Made by a program: the position numbers and the translations under genes. Shown here piece by piece: positions 25,601 to 37,429 of a stretch of DNA of 64,000 nucleotides. The notes beneath the pieces are model-generated. The model was not told the DNA's origin, made no database searches, and was given only the letters and a program-made list of their open reading frames with translations. The stretch lies in assembly GCF_027942865.1 (NCBI RefSeq), contig NC_134509.1, positions 7,788,254 through 7,852,253 of the forward strand. Reading direction: 5' to 3'. Source of the DNA: Odontesthes bonariensis (taxonomy: Eukaryota; Chordata; Actinopteri; Atheriniformes; Atherinopsidae). How positions within the stretch are numbered: the stretch's first letter is position 1; each line of letters opens with the position of its first letter.

Positions 25601-28600
25601 TATACCTAGACAGGATGGAGTTTAGGACCCAAGGGACCACGTCGTTGTTTTTAACATCTGAAAAGAAAAGGAAGAAAATGGAGATGATAAAGAGACTAAA
25701 ATGCGACAAACATCTTTCATTTTCCACTCGCATAAAAAAGGAGATTATTGCATGTAGACGACTGGCAGCTACATTTTCATGAGCTCGATCAAACCAACTC
25801 TGCTCATCACTGAGATCCATTTCCACACCGGAACCAACAAACACGCAGAGAATTATTTCTAAGTACAACACAAGCACTGACTGTGTGGCGGGCTGTACTG
25901 GTCCTCGGTGCAGGTCCACGGGTCTCTGGCGGCTCCAGAACAAGTTCCTATAGCAGCACTGGTGATGGCTTCTCCAACTGTGAACTGCAGCTCCACCTGC
26001 TTGGCCTTGGAGAGAAAAAGAAGGTGAGAACAGCGAGGCCTGCTTTTACTCATGAGCTACTTGACAGCTTCATAATGGCTAGACTTTAAATGAACGTCAA
26101 CCCATCAGCCAAAAAAATTTGTTACCGGGCAGACTGTAAGCTCGATGACTGCACATGTGCTGGAAAAACCGAATGGACTGGATTTGAGGAGAGGCAGTGC
26201 AACGAGATTTTTCATGAATTAATAATCCGTTTTTGTACAAAAGTAGTTGCCCAAGTAGGATTTTTGGAAATGTTTTGTAATGAACATGCTTTCCATCAGT
26301 AGTGCCAACCTCAGTGGGGAGTCCAAAATTCTTCAGAAATCATGTGCAAGTGCTCAGGAAGGAAAAAACAATAAAAAAGGCTGTTAGCTATTCCGCAGCA
26401 GAAGAAGAATGACTGGCACTGCGGTACAGAGTAATCTGGATATAAATGCTAGACTTTACCGACATTTTCTTCTAAACATTCACAGAAGCCCGGCAGCTTT
26501 TTCAGTGATGAATGTGAGCAGAACTGTGACCAGTCTTTGGAGAAGACCGATGTGTATTTGCCGTGGAACTAACCGAACCACGAGGTCGTCTGCTGCCTGT
26601 GCTCCAAGTCAGAGCTCAAAATCTAGGTTATGCCTGTAAATGAATCTGTTCATTTGGACCGAGTCTTGTGAAAGACTGCCCATGTTTGATGCAGCTGCAT
26701 GGTTCATACCTCCACTGAGTCCATGAGTCCTTGCAGCAGCTTCTTCTGGTGTGGGAAGTCCACATCTCCCACTGGTAGATAACCCAAGGTCATAATGGAT
26801 CGTTCCTTCATCTGGAACACGTGTGAGGATAAAAAAGAAACAAGATAATGAGGACAAAAATGAGGCAAGTAACCAAATCATTTAGCTGAAAACCTTGCTG
26901 ACCTTGGTGCTCTCCTTGCCAGAAGGGATTCGAGCCAGCAGGTTGTCCACGATAGAGAGTTTTGTGAATCCCTCCCCCTCTGCAGAGATCAGCAGGGTGC
27001 CATTCCGCCCGATTTCTCCCAGAGCTGTACAGGCCGCTACAGTCAACAGTGCGCTGCTGCTGTCCAGGAAGGAACCTGGATGGAGATGCACACAAACACA
27101 TGAGAGGGGGACACAAGAAACACAGGCAGAAACGACTCACTTGTTTTACTTTGTGCAAAAAAAGAAAAAGAGGAAAAAGAGGAAAAATGTATACCGATTG
27201 TCTTGGTGGCCATGGCAACGTGTTCATCGTCGCCCTGGGAGGTGATGCTCATTGGCTGCCCTTTGTCTTGGTAGGAAGAGGTTAGGGCCTTCTTTCTGCT
27301 CATGTTTCTTCCCACCATGTAACCAAGAGCCAAGAGGGCGCCATGCTGAGTCTCAGGACTCTGCGATTCACCCAAACCAAGAAACATATGGATATACACG
27401 CTTACATAATTCCCCTTTGGGTTGAAAGTAAAGTAGTCTTTCCCCATTTCATTCCGATGCTCATAAAGTGTGTAAACAAGAGACAAAGTTCCATACGTGG
27501 TTGTCTTTGGTGATTTTGACCAGAATCTGCACGGCCTTCTGCAGCTCGTTACCGGTCATGGTGGAAATCACAACAGCGTACAGCTGGGCCGCCAGCTCCC
27601 TCATGTCTTCCTTGTTTGTGTTCATCAGACTCTGGAGAGAAGGAAACACAACACCATCTGTTATCCCCACCAGCTGAATTAGATAAGATTCCTGGATTTA
27701 TAATAATGTGGGACAGCTGTGCAGCTGGACTAACTGTTTAACAGAGTTGATATTTGTGTCACTGGCAAAAGAGTAACTAAGGTACTCAACGCGGAATCAC
27801 CTCCATCTCTCTCAAACACATCGATTAGAAACACTCACTTTAATCCAGTCAATTTTATCAGCAAATCTCGGGGCCAGTTTTTCGGGACACACAGACACCA
27901 CCTCCAGTAAACAGTACATGACTGGAATGCCTGTTGAGAAATTGTGAGAAAATACAATTGCCTTAAATGTGAAACATTCAGATGATGACAACATATACAA
28001 AGAGTAGAGCAAAAATTCAGAGATTGGTAGGGAAACGTGATCTGTGCAAACCAATGGTTGTTTATGAGGGTTGTGTCGACCTGAATCAGAGTTGAACTGT
28101 TACAACAGATTTCTGTTGATTTTCTGTTCAGGATTTTTAGGACAGGTCTAAAATCACAACGTGCTGTGTGAGATCGAGTATAGTCAAGAAGACACCTCCT
28201 CTAATGCGTTACGGCAACGCATTAGCCTCCAATGAGTCAACCTTAAGGCGGATTTACAGTTGACGCATCGCTCACGGCGGTGGCGGCCCGTGATGTCAAA
28301 ATGACGTTTAACCGGATGGACCAATGTGAGACCAGGCTCCTTCAGGAGGTGCGTTTGTACAGGCAGCTGTACGAAACTGCAGTGAAACAGCACAGGGACC
28401 ACGTAAACTCCCAAAACTGGTGGACAGAGATTGGCAGAACTTTGGGGAAAGAGGGAGAGTTCTGTAAGAATGTGTGGAAGAAGCTACGGGACAGATACGT
28501 GAAGGCAAAGAAGAGGGCAGAGACTCAAAAAGTGGTGATGCCGGGGGCTTCAGACCTTCACCTCTGTTGACTTTTTATTGAATTTTTAATTATCCAGATA

Positions 28601-31600
28601 CTGCAGCAGTATCATGGATGACAGTATTCCTGCTCTTGACAGTGGTATTGTTTTCTTCTCGACTTTCGTGGTTGTAACTGTGACGGAGAAAATTGCAACT
28701 ACTGGCACATCGACTTGCCCCACCATATATGGCGGGCACGAAATCGTGACGTCATCAACACCGCTCGCGCTAGCAGACGCGGCAACCATGCTAGAGCCTT
28801 TACCATGTAGCTGTGCATCTGACAGCTAACTAGCTAAATGGTGTTAGCTAACTAATGACAGAATTTAATGGACTTGGGCTGTTTACTTAAATTGCAAATG
28901 AATGAGACGAAGAAGAACTGATGAAGCTAAAAAAAAGCGGCACCAACAGCAATCGCAAGGATCAGATCTATGCTTGGTGGACTGAAAGGCTAAATAAATC
29001 TTCTTGTATCACAGAGCAGCTATTTACACAAATTGGAGATACAACACTATGGATTAGTTATGTGAAGAGGCAATGGCAGAGGTCCGAGTGATGTGTTACA
29101 AAGTTAACCCATCGGTGGATGGTCGGTGGATTGATTTTGTGCAGAGCAGCAGTGACGGAGAGTCCAGGATCTTTGCCAACATCTGCCTCATTTTCCCCCT
29201 GGAAGTTTCACTAACTTCTACCAGAAGCAGCTAAAAATTAAAGCATAAAAAAACAACAAAAAAAACCTGCATCCGCAGCACTGAGTCTCTACCCTTCCCT
29301 GCCAGTATGCTCACCCTGCAGATCCTCTGGATTCTTGGCAGGACATTCGCACCACAAAGTGTAAGTTGCACAATTTAACAAAGCTGTAAACTTAATTCAC
29401 AACTGGAGGCTGACTTAAGGTTTGTGATTTTACAACCAAGCAGTTTGGATCGGATTAAACGAACACAGTTCCGTTTACCACATTAGCGCGGCTCGTTTGA
29501 GCTGATCTGAGATCTGTTAACCAGCATCTTCATGCCCCCGGCATTCCAGAGGACATACACTTTTTTTTTTTTAAAACCACAATTCAGAATCAGTCAGTTT
29601 TAACCCGATCATACAAATAATTCAAGAGATGCATTTGTGTGTTTTTCAAAACACCGCCCGGCTGGTATGAAAGACCACAAACCCAAAATGGCTGTGGAAA
29701 CGTGCCAAAAAAGAAAAGAAAAAAGACAGTTAACATCACTAACCGCCAACAGCAGACAGCAGCTGCTGCAGAAGATCCATGTAGACGTGAACCGGATTCG
29801 CCTCATAGCCCTTTGACACCAAGGGCTGAGGCTCAGAGGACAGCAGTGTGTGTACATAGCGGCCAATGGCAGGAGCGTCGTCCTGCATGTCTGGCAAGCG
29901 TGTGGACATGGGCGTGGCCCCGGCACTGTGGACCAAACACAACCTCAGGTAGAGCATGATCTAGAAAGACAGAAAAAGGGATAACAAGAAGAGAGACGAT
30001 GATTTTTCCAAGTTGTCCCGCATCAAGATGAACAGACGTAATGCAGTTATAGTGTTTACCTCCCCAAATGCAGACGGGTTAAAAGGAATTGTGGAGGTTC
30101 CAACAATGTACTTGGCAGGAGTCTTAATCCTCTGAGCTGCCTAACAGAGACGAGATAAAAAGATCAATTATTTCTCTTGGCGAAAAAGGCCACATTGAAA
30201 CCTTGGTGTGTTCTCTGCAAGTGTTTAGAGCCTCACTTTCTCCTGGACATAGGCAACCATGTCAGGAAAGGGGGGCATTGGCTTTGGTCCCTCCTTCTCT
30301 GAGCTCTTGGTACGGAAAGCCCTCAGCACCTTCTGGGCCTCTGCAGATACTTCTTCCCTTCTAAACGACAAAAAACCAACACACTCTATCTTTCCTCCAC
30401 AGCCGGTGCACCACAGACGCTCCCTTCAAGCACCGTAAGTCTAACAGGAATTTATACATATTTCCAAGACCCAATACAAGTCTGTTCTTACTGCAGTTAT
30501 AAATCATTAAGCAGGGAAATCACTGTGTTCTTTTAAGCTTACGGGTCTCCGGCAGCCAGCAGCAGCAGATATCTTGACGGCACGTGATCAGGACCGAACA
30601 CCGTGCTGGCAAACTTCATGGCCACCTGACGAACTTGCACCTCCGGCTGTTGAATAACAACAACAAGCAGCTTTGATTTGCCTCATGTCCGGTTGCTAAT
30701 CAGGATTTTATTTTTTTTTCGACAAACCAAATACATATTCTACCCGTGTTAGCTTACCTTCCCGATGTATGCAGCCACCAGGGCTTCCATTAGATTCAGC
30801 AGTGCCCCCTGTAGGTTAGCGTAAGCTCCAACCATCATTGACAAAGCCTCCTGAATGGCAAGACGGACATCGGGCTCCTCCTAAACGAGTTGAGGAGTCG
30901 TTTTAGAAATGTTAGAAAAAAAAAAAAGAAAAAAAAAAAGTGGCCGATACTGACTGCAAAGTGGTCGCCTACCTTGCACATGGACTCAAAAAACTGCTGC
31001 ACAAGCGCGATATCCTTTGTGAAGAGCTGTGGCATGCGACTGAAACACACAACATGACGAGTTGTAACCTTTCTATTTTTTTGCTTTTTTTTTTTTTTCC
31101 ACATCAAAGAGCTGGCAAGGTTTCAGGGAAAAGCAAATCACTTCACTATACCTTGACAGTTTTCCAACAGCAGAGTAGGCAACACACAGTAACTTAGGAT
31201 CCTGCAAAGACACGCCGTTTAGTAAGTGCAAATCAAAACGCTGCAGTAAAGTGTAGTCGATATGTCGAAGTTTTATGGCCGAATACCTCCTTGTATTCGT
31301 TGATGAGTTTGGTAAGACCATTAAGCAGCATTAGTCCTAAAGGCTTATTGGTGTCAGGGCATCTGCAAAACAGAAGGAATCGTTTTGTATCCATTTTTTT
31401 TTTTTTGTTCAAAAGGCAAACAAGGTTGTGGAAAGTATGGAGGCACTCGTCTTACACCATGCAGATGTGATGGACAAACTGTAAGGTGAGAGACAGTAGT
31501 TTGTTGTTGGTGCTGGCGCCAAACAGACCATCATACACCACCTGAAGAAGGAACCACACAGCTCGTTGGAGAGATGGTGTAAGGTAGTTACAAAGAGTTA

Positions 31601-34600
31601 TTTCGATGAACTAGTTAAAATTTGAGCCGTTTCCTAGCACGAGTGAATGAATTTCTATTACCCACGCAGATGCGGTAAACTGTGTCCGAGGTCCTACCTG
31701 AATATTAGCCGGAAAGCACTCTGCGGCCAGACGTGACCGAAGGAGGTGCGGCAGGATCTTCAGTTTGACTCGTGTGCTGACTGGCTCGTGTTTCAGCTCC
31801 TGTTTCATACTGCCACCCTGAAGCAAAACCAGAACAGTATCATGCAGTCAAACATCTGCAGGGAAAAAAAACAAACATTCAGAGTTGGTGTGCGTTTGAA
31901 GAGATAAAAGTCGAGTTCACAAACCTTTGTCTTCAGAGGGACATCTCCCAGATAGACCCTGAACATCTTGTTGATGATCAGAGGATTGTTCCAGTCAATG
32001 ATGCTGGAATATAACCAAAACCAGCGTATGACAAACAATACGAATTCTGTTATTAGCAAGCACTGGCAGGCGGTGAGGAAAAGACTGGCCAAGAGTCACT
32101 TTCCTGATTGCTTCCTTGGACTTTTTGTACAACAGATCTACCAAATAAATTCTGGAGTAACGGTATAAATAACAAACCAGCCGTTTCCCCCCACCTCTGT
32201 TTGCTCTTCAGCTCCAGATCCGCTGCAGTGGCCACGCTGTGTCTGGTGTCGCTGGACGCCACCACCAGGTGCACCACCGTCTCCACCTCGGGGACCTGCT
32301 TTGCCTCGATGAACTTCACAATGCCCAGCTTGCACTGTGGAAACCGAAGAGGAAAGCAACGAGTCATCAGCTAGCATTCAACACTACTTTTGTCACAATA
32401 TTAAGAGTTTCAAGCTTAACACGGATAACCGGGAAAATACTGGATAATGGGAGCGTAAAGATGAAGAGAAATGAATCAGAACCAGAAGTAAAATTGCGCA
32501 GTTTAAAAAGGCACCAACATCTGGAAATCATTTGGATTTTATAACAAGAAAGGAACACTGGACAGAAAGTCTGTCGAGCTTTGCTTCAGTAACCTTCGGA
32601 AGTAGAATGATCTATGTGAAAGCTCACCTGGTGATAAAGCTAACTCAGCAACAACGACGTCAACAAAAGGTAAACACAGATATTACAGACTCTTTCCAAC
32701 CACAAATCAGACACAACTCAGTGAAGTCGAACGTAATTACAGCATCCACTCCCCAAGATTTACCATCTTACGGGCTGGTAAAGAGTGACTGCTTCGGAAC
32801 CATGATACTGTACATACATTAGAGCTGTGGTAAAATATGCCAAGAAGGCATATTTTTCCAAAGACAAGTATGTCAGACTCGGAAATAAAGCGTAGCGGCA
32901 ACCATCAAATGCATTTTTTTCCTTTGCTATGAATGAACATAATCCCACCATTCCCTTGTTTTTTTTTTAAAAATCAAATACCCCTAATTATCTAATTATT
33001 TTTGCTAAGACTCGTTCTCATTTAAAAAGGGAAAATGAATACATATGTGAAAGGAACGTTAAAATTAATTTTTTTGTTTTTTTAAAAATCGGATCTCACC
33101 CCACGCACCCATTTATGTACTGAACAGCCATTTTAGGGAGAGACACACATCCCTGCTGGATACCATCTTCAGCACCATAGGGGTGGTGAACATTTTAAAC
33201 ACCCCATTCTAAATTGAGAGCGCCTCCACTTATTGTACCTGCTCGAGCTGCTCTGCATTCCACTGGGCTTCTCCAATCACCCTCTTCACAGCATAGACAC
33301 TCATCCCTGGGGGAGGCTGGGGGAGACCCTGCCCACTCGCTGCCACCGTCCCATCCGCAGAGCCTCCCTGGGAGGAGGAGGGCGCGGGCCGAGTGGGAGA
33401 TTCATTCAGCACAAACCTACAGAGATCAAAGAGGGAACAAGTCACGACCCTCTATTTCACGCAAGTTTAAATTTCCCTTTGAGGTGGGAAACTGCAACGG
33501 TCCTGGTCACAAACTGCTCAAGCCTCACAGCATGAGCTCACCCATAAGGCATGAGTAAAACATCCAGCATGAACTCCAGCAGGAGGTGCACCGTCTTTGG
33601 CCTCTCAGACAGGTTGAACCGAGAGGCACTCTTGGACGCGTCCGCAGGATACTTCATGTGGTAAAGAGTGGGGATCAGCAGGTGCATCAGACTGAGAGGA
33701 AGCACACAGGATGAAGAGGTCAATAACAAAAGCACCAACATGCAAGGAAACAGTTAGGCCCGGTCAGATAAACAGAAATAAGCATTGCAACGCCTGTCCA
33801 TTCTGAGTGTGTGCGTCCCCTCACCTGTCCTGTTGTGGCTGTGGCTTTCCCTCCATGGCCGTGAGAAGGGTCGGGGCCAGCTCACACTGTTTTCCCACCT
33901 CTAGGCGTGGGTAGCCCATCTTAATGTAGATGATGGTGAAATTCTGCAAAGAAATAAATCCATCACAACCGATGCCTCAAGTAAGAGACCCGTTTCTAAT
34001 AGGGGTGGGACGATATGCTTTGGTCACGATTCGATTGTATCCCAATTCTAAGGTGCCGATTCGATTTGTATCATGATTCTTGATAATTGCGATTCTACAA
34101 GTATTGCGATTCGATATCATCAGTAATTGCAATTTTCTTCCTCCTTAAAAAAAACAAACAATTTGAATCATACACTTCTAGAATGAATGTCATTCCCATA
34201 AACGATGCACATAAGTCTGTGTCAGTCAGTCCAGCAGCTGACAAAAAGAGGTACTTAACATGTACAGCATTTTTTAAAGTTAACAGTTACAAAATGAATT
34301 GAAATGTCCACACAGCACAAATGTGGGCTAGTTTTAACATGACTTAATGCAATGAATTGATGAAGTTTTTCTGGATACAGATATGATGTAATATAATCGA
34401 TTCAGGGGAAAAAAATAGATTTTTAAAATCATCCCATAAAAAAATAAAAAATAAAAATCGCGATATGTACATGAATCAATTTTTTCGCCCACCCCTAGTT
34501 TCTAATCAGATCACGCAAAAGGCTAAAATAAGTCCAGGATCACAGAGGCAGACACAAATACTTTAAAGACATCAAGTCTCGCTTCTACACCAAAATCTTA

Positions 34601-35813
34601 CTGTAACGAAGGAGGCGGCCGCAGGGTCTTGGTACTGCACCAGCAAAGTCTCTACCGGCAGCTGAATCTTTGGTCGGCTTTTTATCCTCTTATTCAGGTG
34701 GACCAACAACTCCATCACCTAACAGAGGAGGTACATTTTTTTTAAAGAGTGAAGTTTCACAAAACAGACACATAAACACAGACTCGAGCTCCTTGAAAGC
34801 ATCTTTATGGCATCTTATCGTCTGTATCGATACCATAAAAATAGGATTTCTGTTATGTCAGCAGTGGTAAAAAAATATATATATATATTTATATTTAGAG
34901 CACAGAGATAAGCAGCAAGTCTTCTTACTTTCTTTCGCACACCCTCCTGAACACTGGATAGTTTGAGCAGAACAGGAGGGAGGAACTTGGAGATAACGTC
35001 CTGCAGCTGCTCATCTGTCTCTGCATGGCCCAGGCGAAGGAACACACGTTCCAGTTGATCTGTCCAAACAAAATTAACACGATTTGTCATTACACCAGCA
35101 ATGAATGTTTGAACCTGGATTCAAAAGCTCTGCCGAAATTAATCTGACATCTTCCCCCATTCAACCGTCAACCCCACTGGCTGTATGCAACCGTACACAG
35201 CCAGGCTGTTTCATACAGTGGAGCAAAAATACCCAGGCTTTTTAAACAAAATAAAACAGTCTCGCAGGCATGTTGCTTTAGCTGGGTCGATGAGCTCAAC
35301 CTGTCAGCTGCTGTGTTGGTGCAACCATCAACCTGCCCTGCCTTCCTTCTCATGCCATAGCGCACCAAACAGCTAGCGTCAACGCCTGACAAGACTGTGC
35401 ACGCATTTCATCGTTTTCTACGTTATACCACTGGCTTTTCACAATCACTGACACCCCACGAAATTGGTCCCAAATGTCCTGAATATCCCAGTTGTAAATC
35501 CGCAGTTTGAAAGTTTGACGATCGGAAATATTTCAATGGCCAATGTGACACTTTCATTTTGACCATGACTGGGCAAACGGCCTCCTGACGTTAGCCTTCC
35601 AGCTAGCAGCATAGCCGAGCAGCTAGCTAGCGTTCCGGCCCCAGTTTTTTTACTGAAAGAAAATTTATCGTAGGGTCAAAAACATCTTTGTCGGTAGGGC
35701 GGACAAAGCACAGCACTGCGTGTGTTTTTGACAACCACCAAGGCGACAATAAAGAAGATATTAGTCGTCAATGACGCAGAGAGAAACTTACTGAGTTCAT
35801 CCTGGGCAGCCAT
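17607..35813 (-). CDS. ecpas: Proteasome adaptor and scaffold protein ECPAS (ECM29 homologue)
   Basis: ECPAS/ECM29 is a HEAT-repeat scaffold that binds the 26S proteasome, tethers the 19S and 20S particles and links proteasomes to endosomes and motors. The 49 coding exons join to 5,547 bases, giving 1,848 residues; the human protein is 1,845. The start [27 protein letters not shown] and the C-terminal [17 protein letters not shown] all follow the vertebrate family. Helical HEAT-type repeats fill nearly the whole length, for example [27 protein letters not shown] and [20 protein letters not shown] see no signal peptide or membrane span. The ATG (35813-35811) is chosen because the short first exon matches the family N-terminus. 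Exon 45 encodes a run of six Asp. Several mobile elements sit in introns but no exon is broken. Confidence 0.97.
22796..27930 (-). other. ecpas: ecpas coding exons 19-33
   Basis: In transcript order: 27839-27930, 27497-27631, 27195-27360, 26903-27075, 26710-26811, 25882-26005, 25512-25657, 25289-25343, 25080-25194, 24909-24977, 24633-24750, 24372-24539, 24206-24285, 22935-23040, 22796-22833. The 69-base exon at 24909-24977 is in frame at both edges (GKTPDG block) and could be skipped without a frameshift. Its sequence matches the corresponding stretch of human ECPAS. The intron 23041-24205 holds an inverted-repeat element. Confidence 0.92.
23459..23848. mobile_element. Inverted-repeat (MITE-like) element in an ecpas intron
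   Basis: A left arm at 23459-23525 (GACCCTTTAATACC... to ...AACCTGAAGTG) is the imperfect reverse complement of a right arm at 23782-23848 (CACTTCAGGTTATTGTC... to ...GGTATTAAAGGTC). Arms are about 67 bp with a spacer of about 255 bp. The spacer has no coding signal. Long terminal inverted repeats with a short non-coding core fit a MITE. No clear target duplication is visible, so the ends may be slightly off. Confidence 0.6.
28240..28840 (+). mobile_element. Transposon remnant with a MADF-type DNA-binding fragment
   Basis: Inside the large ecpas intron 27931-29743, opposite to the gene, an open frame from ATG 28301 to TGA 28570 encodes [20 protein letters not shown], then [12 protein letters not shown] and [15 protein letters not shown]. 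This W-x-x-I-G...C/W-x-x-L-R-x-R pattern is the MADF/Myb-SANT fold that PIF/Harbinger elements carry beside their transposase. The frame ends after about 90 residues without the C-terminal half and no transposase is seen. It is a dead fragment; terminal repeats were not found. A lineage-specific host MADF exon is a less likely alternative. Confidence 0.6.
28841..29743. other. Remainder of ecpas intron 18, unexplained
   Basis: No exon of ecpas lies here. The stretch 28900-29280 has somewhat higher GC and may be further decayed transposon sequence from the MADF element. I cannot name it. A T run occurs at about 29561-29572. Confidence 0.35.
29744..35813 (-). other. ecpas: ecpas coding exons 1-18
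   Basis: In transcript order: 35792-35813 (ATG), 34929-35059, 34602-34718, 33825-33943, 33542-33691, 33239-33416, 32195-32334, 31925-32003, 31698-31817, 31456-31541, 31287-31362, 31152-31201, 30973-31039, 30768-30890, 30543-30646, 30237-30360, 30060-30140, 29744-29960. All introns are GT-AG on the minus strand. The third intron holds the hAT-type element at 34000-34497. Confidence 0.92.
34000..34497. mobile_element. hAT-type MITE
   Basis: This 498-bp element in ecpas intron 3 starts TAGGGGTGGGACGATA and ends CGCCCACCCCTA, so its ends are inverted repeats. It is flanked by a perfect 8-bp duplication GTTTCTAA (33992-33999 and 34498-34505). An 8-bp duplication with such ends is typical of hAT elements, and this terminal sequence is common in fish. 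The interior is AT-rich (GATTCGAT-type motifs) and non-coding. Confidence 0.88.
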
Positions 35814-36055
35814 GTTTGCATCAAGTCATCAGCGACCCTCCCAGTTCACTGAGTGTCACTGCACCTCCCAGTCAGTCCTACTCCTCTGCAAGTCAGTCAG
35901 TCAGCCAGAGAAATCCTTTCATCCTGTGAATTCACCACACCCCCCAATATTAATAACTGTAACAAAAATGTATCATTTAACAGCTATTCACAACTGGCCA
36001 ATAACAGCAAGAGCAGGTCCAGGGTACAGATATAAAGTCTATTTTTTGTAGTAAT
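35814..36055. promoter_or_regulatory. ecpas: ecpas upstream region
   Basis: This is DNA immediately 5' of the ecpas ATG on the minus strand and presumably contains its 5' UTR and core promoter. No TATA box or CpG-dense block stands out. Confidence 0.3.
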
Positions 36056-36115
<60 letters not shown>

Positions 36116-37322
36116 CTTTATTCATCCCAATTTGGGAAATTGTTTTGTTGCAGCAGCATACACTAAAAGATATGAAAACAATTAAAGGAAAAACAAGCAA
36201 ATAGAATAGAATAAAATAAATATAAAATAAATTAATTGATAAAATAAAATAAAATAAAATAGTGAATAAACATTCGCTATATACACATCTACAGTATTTT
36301 TTTCTTTGTGTGGTTATCTATGGTCTATTTTCAGTCAGCAGGAGTCTTACTGTAATCATTTTGTGAATCTGTAGTCTTTTGTCTCTGTGATAGGTTTTTC
36401 TTCAGCTCACACGTCTGAGCTTTTGAAGCGTTTCTCTGTGAAAAATGTTTCAGAGTCCTTTGAGATAATTCTGCATCTCTTCGTGGTTGTTGTGTGCCAT
36501 GCAGCCATTTTCTCTTTGTGGTAATTCCTCGTTCATGTTTCATCTCTGGGGTGATTTTTCATCAATGTGGCATTGTTTGGTAATTATTTGCATTTGCATT
36601 TCTGTGCGATGCAACATAACTTCACAGAAAAGCCATTTTGCACCTCTTTGTGGCCATTTCGTGTCCGTGGTAATTTGATTGACTTTCCAGCAACAAACAT
36701 TAACCCTCAACTGAAACAGAGGCCTATGCCTTCTGTTTTAAACTACCATGTCTGTTGGTGTCTTGGGTGTTCACCTGGCCTCCAAACTCCTAAAATACCA
36801 ATCTAAGTCGGTTAGTTTTTTATTTTATTTTATTTTAATAAAATTATTTTCCACCTGAGGCTCCTGTGAAGGGCCTCAGAGATGTTCTTGCTTCCTCGCT
36901 GATTACTTTTTTGCACAGTTGGGGTCAGCGTAATTGAAAGCCAGTCAGAAAATCACCATACTGACACCATAAAGTGCTTTTTTGCTGAATCAGCTTGAGC
37001 TGAGTTGGAAGGATGACTAAGCAGATCCCCAAAAAAGTTGCTCTCATCAATGCATTAATGGGTTTATTGGACAATCAACTATAAGAGACAATTCTAATCT
37101 AAAAAAATACTGTAGATTTGTATATAGCGAATGTTTATTCACTATTTTTATTTTATTTGATCTTATTTTATTTTATTTTATTTATATTTATTCTATTCTA
37201 TTCTATTTGCTTGTTTTTACTTTAATTGTTTTCATATTTTTTAGTGTATGCTACTGCAACAAAACAATTTCCCAAATTGGGATGAATAAAGTATTTATCT
37301 ATCTATCTATCTATCTATCTAT
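36056..37322. repeat. 1.27-kb inverted repeat with GATA/TATC tails
   Basis: The left arm, about 36056-36303, starts with a (GATA)n tract (to 36112) and reads ATACTTTATTCATCCCAATTT through CATCTACAGTATTTTTTT. The right arm, 37101-37322, is its reverse complement: AAAAAAATACTGTAGAT through CCCAAATTGGGATGAATAAAG and a (TATC)n tract. The arms share about 220-250 bp with small gaps. The spacer of about 800 bp is not palindromic. Either two copies of one retroposon-like tail sit head to head, or it is one foldback element. Confidence 0.85.
36360..36680. repeat. Degenerate minisatellite with a CTCTTTGTGG core
   Basis: Within the spacer of the inverted repeat, variants of CTCTTTGTGG/CATTTT recur irregularly (for example near 36384, 36432, 36476, 36509, 36543 and 36643). 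This looks like an eroded tandem array of about 20-50 bp units. Confidence 0.45.
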
Positions 37323-37429
37323 GAAGTTTCCTCCCGGGGCCATCCCGGAAAAAAATAAAAAGACAAATTAGATAAATCATCGAAACAAACACAAGCGATA
37401 AGAACGCATTATCTGTATTATTGTGTAAG

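Noticed and set aside
31925..32003. Apparent frameshift in ecpas exon 8
   Set aside because: It came from a miscounted base while I transcribed the line; rereading restored the Asn-Asn-Pro-Leu-Ile-Ile frame and the total closes exactly.
36056..36112. CRISPR-like repeat array
   Set aside because: The GATA tract is a simple microsatellite without spacers, and this is a vertebrate genome.
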